NCBI GenBank assembly: GCA_034434015.1
Contig: DAOUAB010000096.1
Coordinates: 1-31,082, forward strand
DNA length: 31,082 bases
Reading direction: 5' to 3'
Source: SpSt-583 sp034434015
Lineage (GTDB): Bacteria; Chloroflexota; Anaerolineae; Anaerolineales; UBA6663
The notes below the pieces were generated by a model that was not told the origin of the DNA, made no database searches, and was given only the letters and a program-made list of their open reading frames with translations. Below are positions 29,670-31,082 of the stretch, in pieces (the stretch's first letter is position 1; each line of letters begins with the position of its first letter). The translations under genes were made by a program, and so were the position numbers.

Positions 29670-30572
29670 ATGTGGAAAACAGCGTGGCGTATCCTGGCGG
29701 CGATCCTGGTCCTGATCCTGGCCCTGCTCGGCCTGCTGGCCGGCTCGGTGATTGTTGACGGCTTGGGCGCGGGCGCCCGCCTGGAGGCCGTGACCAACAC
29801 GCGCCTCCCCGGCGTCGGCGGGCCCGACGTACGCGCCTATGTGGCGCGCCCCGCGACGCCCGGTCCGCATCCGGCCGTGATCCTGATCCACGAGTTCTGG
29901 GGCCTGAACGAGTCCATCACGGAGAAGGCCGACCTGCTGGCCGAGGCCGGTTATTTCGTCGTCGCTCCGGACGTCTTCCGGGGCAGCGCCACCGGCTACA
30001 TTCCGCGCGCCATCTACCAGGTGGTGAGCACACCGGCCGAGCAGGTCAACGCCGACCTGGACACGGTCTTCGCCTGGCTCGCCGCCCAGCCTGACGTGGC
30101 CGGCCGCCGGGTGGCGATCGCGGGCTTCTGCTTCGGCGGGCGCACGGCGCTCCTCTACAGCCTGCACAACAACCGGCTGGCCGGGACCGTGATCTTCTAT
30201 GGCGGCCCGGTGACCGATGTCGAGCGCCTGCGCGCCCTGCCCGGGCCGGTGCTGGGCATCTTCGGCGGCGCCGACAACTCGATCCCGCTGGACGAGGTGC
30301 GCGCCTTTGAGGCCGGCCTCGAGCAGGCGGGCGTCCCTCACCAGATCACCGTCTACGACGGGCAGCCGCACGCGTTCGTCAGCAGCGTGGACGGGATCAA
30401 GGCCGGCGGCGCGCAGGGCCGGGCGTGGGACGAGATGCTGACGTTTCTGCAGGCGACGCTGAAAGACGACAACGCCGTGCGCCGCGACGTGTCGCCCGTG
30501 CGCGCCGACGACGCCTTCGGCTGGGCGGCTGCCCTGCGCCTGGCCTTCTCTCATCTTGACCATCTGCGCTGA
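29670..30572 (+). CDS. Membrane-anchored dienelactone hydrolase family protein
   Basis: A 300-residue alpha/beta hydrolase. Residues 5-28 form an N-terminal membrane anchor or signal peptide, so the domain is probably outside the membrane. The DLH motifs are complete: IHEFWGLNE at 73-81 with Glu75, nucleophile Cys154 in AGFCFGGRT (151-159), Asp202 in GGADNSIP, and His234 in GQPHAF. That Cys-Asp-His set with the Glu is typical of dienelactone hydrolases, which open lactone rings; the actual substrate is unknown. ATG 29670 was chosen with GGGAG 11 nt upstream; ATG 29640 is an alternative that would add ten residues. Confidence 0.9.
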   Translation: MWKTAWRILAAILVLILALLGLLAGSVIVDGLGAGARLEAVTNTRLPGVGGPDVRAYVARPATPGPHPAVILIHEFWGLNESITEKADLLAEAGYFVVAPDVFRGSATGYIPRAIYQVVSTPAEQVNADLDTVFAWLAAQPDVAGRRVAIAGFCFGGRTALLYSLHNNRLAGTVIFYGGPVTDVERLRALPGPVLGIFGGADNSIPLDEVRAFEAGLEQAGVPHQITVYDGQPHAFVSSVDGIKAGGAQGRAWDEMLTFLQATLKDDNAVRRDVSPVRADDAFGWAAALRLAFSHLDHLR

Positions 30573-30619
30573 TAGCGGGCGCTCTCCCGGCCGCGGCCCC
30601 GCCTCCGCCATCGGCGGGA

Positions 30620-30648
30620 TTGACTTTCACCTCTCCTAAGGTGATACT
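30620..30648 (+). promoter_or_regulatory. Promoter directly before the last gene
   Basis: TTGACT (30620-30625) and GATACT (30643-30648) with exactly 17 bp between. The ATG at 30656 comes 7 nt after the -10, as for the gene at 16934, which suggests a leaderless transcript. AAGGTGAT at 30638-30645 could instead serve as a ribosome site at long spacing. Confidence 0.5.
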
Positions 30649-30655
30649 GCCCGCG

Positions 30656-31082
30656 ATGAACCTTCTTTCTGCGCTGCGGCCCAGGACCGTGGTGCTGATC
30701 CTGTTGCTGGCGATCTCGGCGATCAGCGCCGCGGGGTTGATGAGCGTCCTGGCCTCGGACGGCGAGACGGATGTGGTCGTGCAGGCCCCGGTCTTCACCG
30801 TCGCCCCGACGCTCACCGTGGGCGCGCCGCCGCCGGCCGCCTCCAGCGCCGCGACCCCCGTGGTGGCGCCGGCCGCCGGGCCGGACCCCGCCGACAGCGC
30901 TGCGGCGCTCTATCCCGAAGCGCCCCTGTTCGAGCCGACGACCGACGACGCGGTGGCCGCGCCCAGCCGCTCGCCCGGGGCAGGCCCGGCCGAGGTCTCT
31001 CGTCCGGAGGCCACGCCCGAGGCGGCCCCGACCGGCGCCGTGGGCGCGCTATCCGGTGTCGAGGGCCTGCTGGCCGCGCCGG
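30656..31082 (+). CDS. Membrane-anchored Pro/Ala-rich protein, 3' end cut by window
   Basis: The frame from ATG 30656 is open to the window edge (142 codons). Residues 1-33 form a signal anchor (RPRTVVLILLLAISAISAAG), and the rest seen is a low-complexity Pro/Ala/Thr/Val spacer (VAPTLTVGAPPPAASSAATP, EAPLFEPTTDDAV), typical of long extracytoplasmic linkers in Chloroflexota surface proteins. Any functional domain lies beyond the window, so the function cannot be said. A promoter lies just upstream. Confidence 0.72.
   Translation, partial: MNLLSALRPRTVVLILLLAISAISAAGLMSVLASDGETDVVVQAPVFTVAPTLTVGAPPPAASSAATPVVAPAAGPDPADSAAALYPEAPLFEPTTDDAVAAPSRSPGAGPAEVSRPEATPEAAPTGAVGALSGVEGLLAAP

Noticed and set aside
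29455..29715. An 86-codon plus-strand frame between the kinase and hydrolase genes
   Set aside because: It contains the palindromic repeat, overlaps the hydrolase start in another frame and has no recognisable protein pattern.
1..31082. tRNA genes, rRNA and CRISPR arrays
   Set aside because: No T-loop-like GTTCGANTC with matching acceptor stem, no rRNA-like conserved block and no regularly spaced direct repeats with unique spacers were seen by eye.

Overview
The window is GC-rich (codon third positions are mostly G/C) and densely packed, with many ATGA or TTGA overlaps between genes. Gene content and style suggest a member of the Chloroflexota, probably Anaerolineae-like: an R3H/SpoIIIAA-type ATPase beside tmk, a DUF6391-like protein, a Memo-family protein, proline/threonine-rich surface linkers, and intergenic palindromes of the GGGCGCACGG type. 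The taxonomy is an inference from style and gene families, not from a marker gene. No rRNA, tRNA or CRISPR array was seen.

Layout. (1) Bases 1-4980, minus strand: one likely operon reading gntR (YtrA type) - SPFH/stomatin - CPBP protease - ABC ATPase - ABC-2 permease - Ig-like membrane protein (cut by the window edge). It is driven by a near-consensus promoter at 5032-5004 whose spacer and -10 are covered by two almost identical 16-bp repeats. (2) 5101-9066, plus strand: an unrecognised protein, a GNAT-like protein, an R3H AAA-type ATPase and thymidylate kinase. (3) 9161-15257: fmdB (minus), then gmk, a Memo-family protein, a CNNM/CorC-type protein and priA. (4) 15458-16836: a MerR-type HTH regulator with a helical C-terminal domain plus a seven-helix membrane protein, closed by a clear terminator. 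(5) 16934-21471: a DppB-like permease, a DppC-like permease fused to a PQQ-type beta-propeller, and a membrane-anchored TolB-like propeller protein. (6) 21537-23322: a REP-like element, a DUF6391-like gene and holA. (7) 23413-24974: two lower-GC minus-strand genes (RibD-C/DHFR-like and DUF4256) among inverted repeats, two of which resemble integron attC sites. (8) 25045-27165: a minus-strand operon of an FtsK-like ATPase and three small overlapping genes, under a promoter with a dyad centred on its -10. (9) 27266-29385: a NarL-type response regulator and its histidine kinase. (10) 29670-31082: a dienelactone-hydrolase-like protein and the start of a membrane-anchored Pro/Ala-rich protein.

Most promising for novelty: the permease-propeller fusion with its neighbours, the FtsK-like four-gene operon with its operator, the SPFH-CPBP-ABC operon with its tandem operator, and the possible cassette-like patch at 24.0-25.0 kb. 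Several promoters place the -10 only 5-7 nt before the start codon, which suggests leaderless transcripts.
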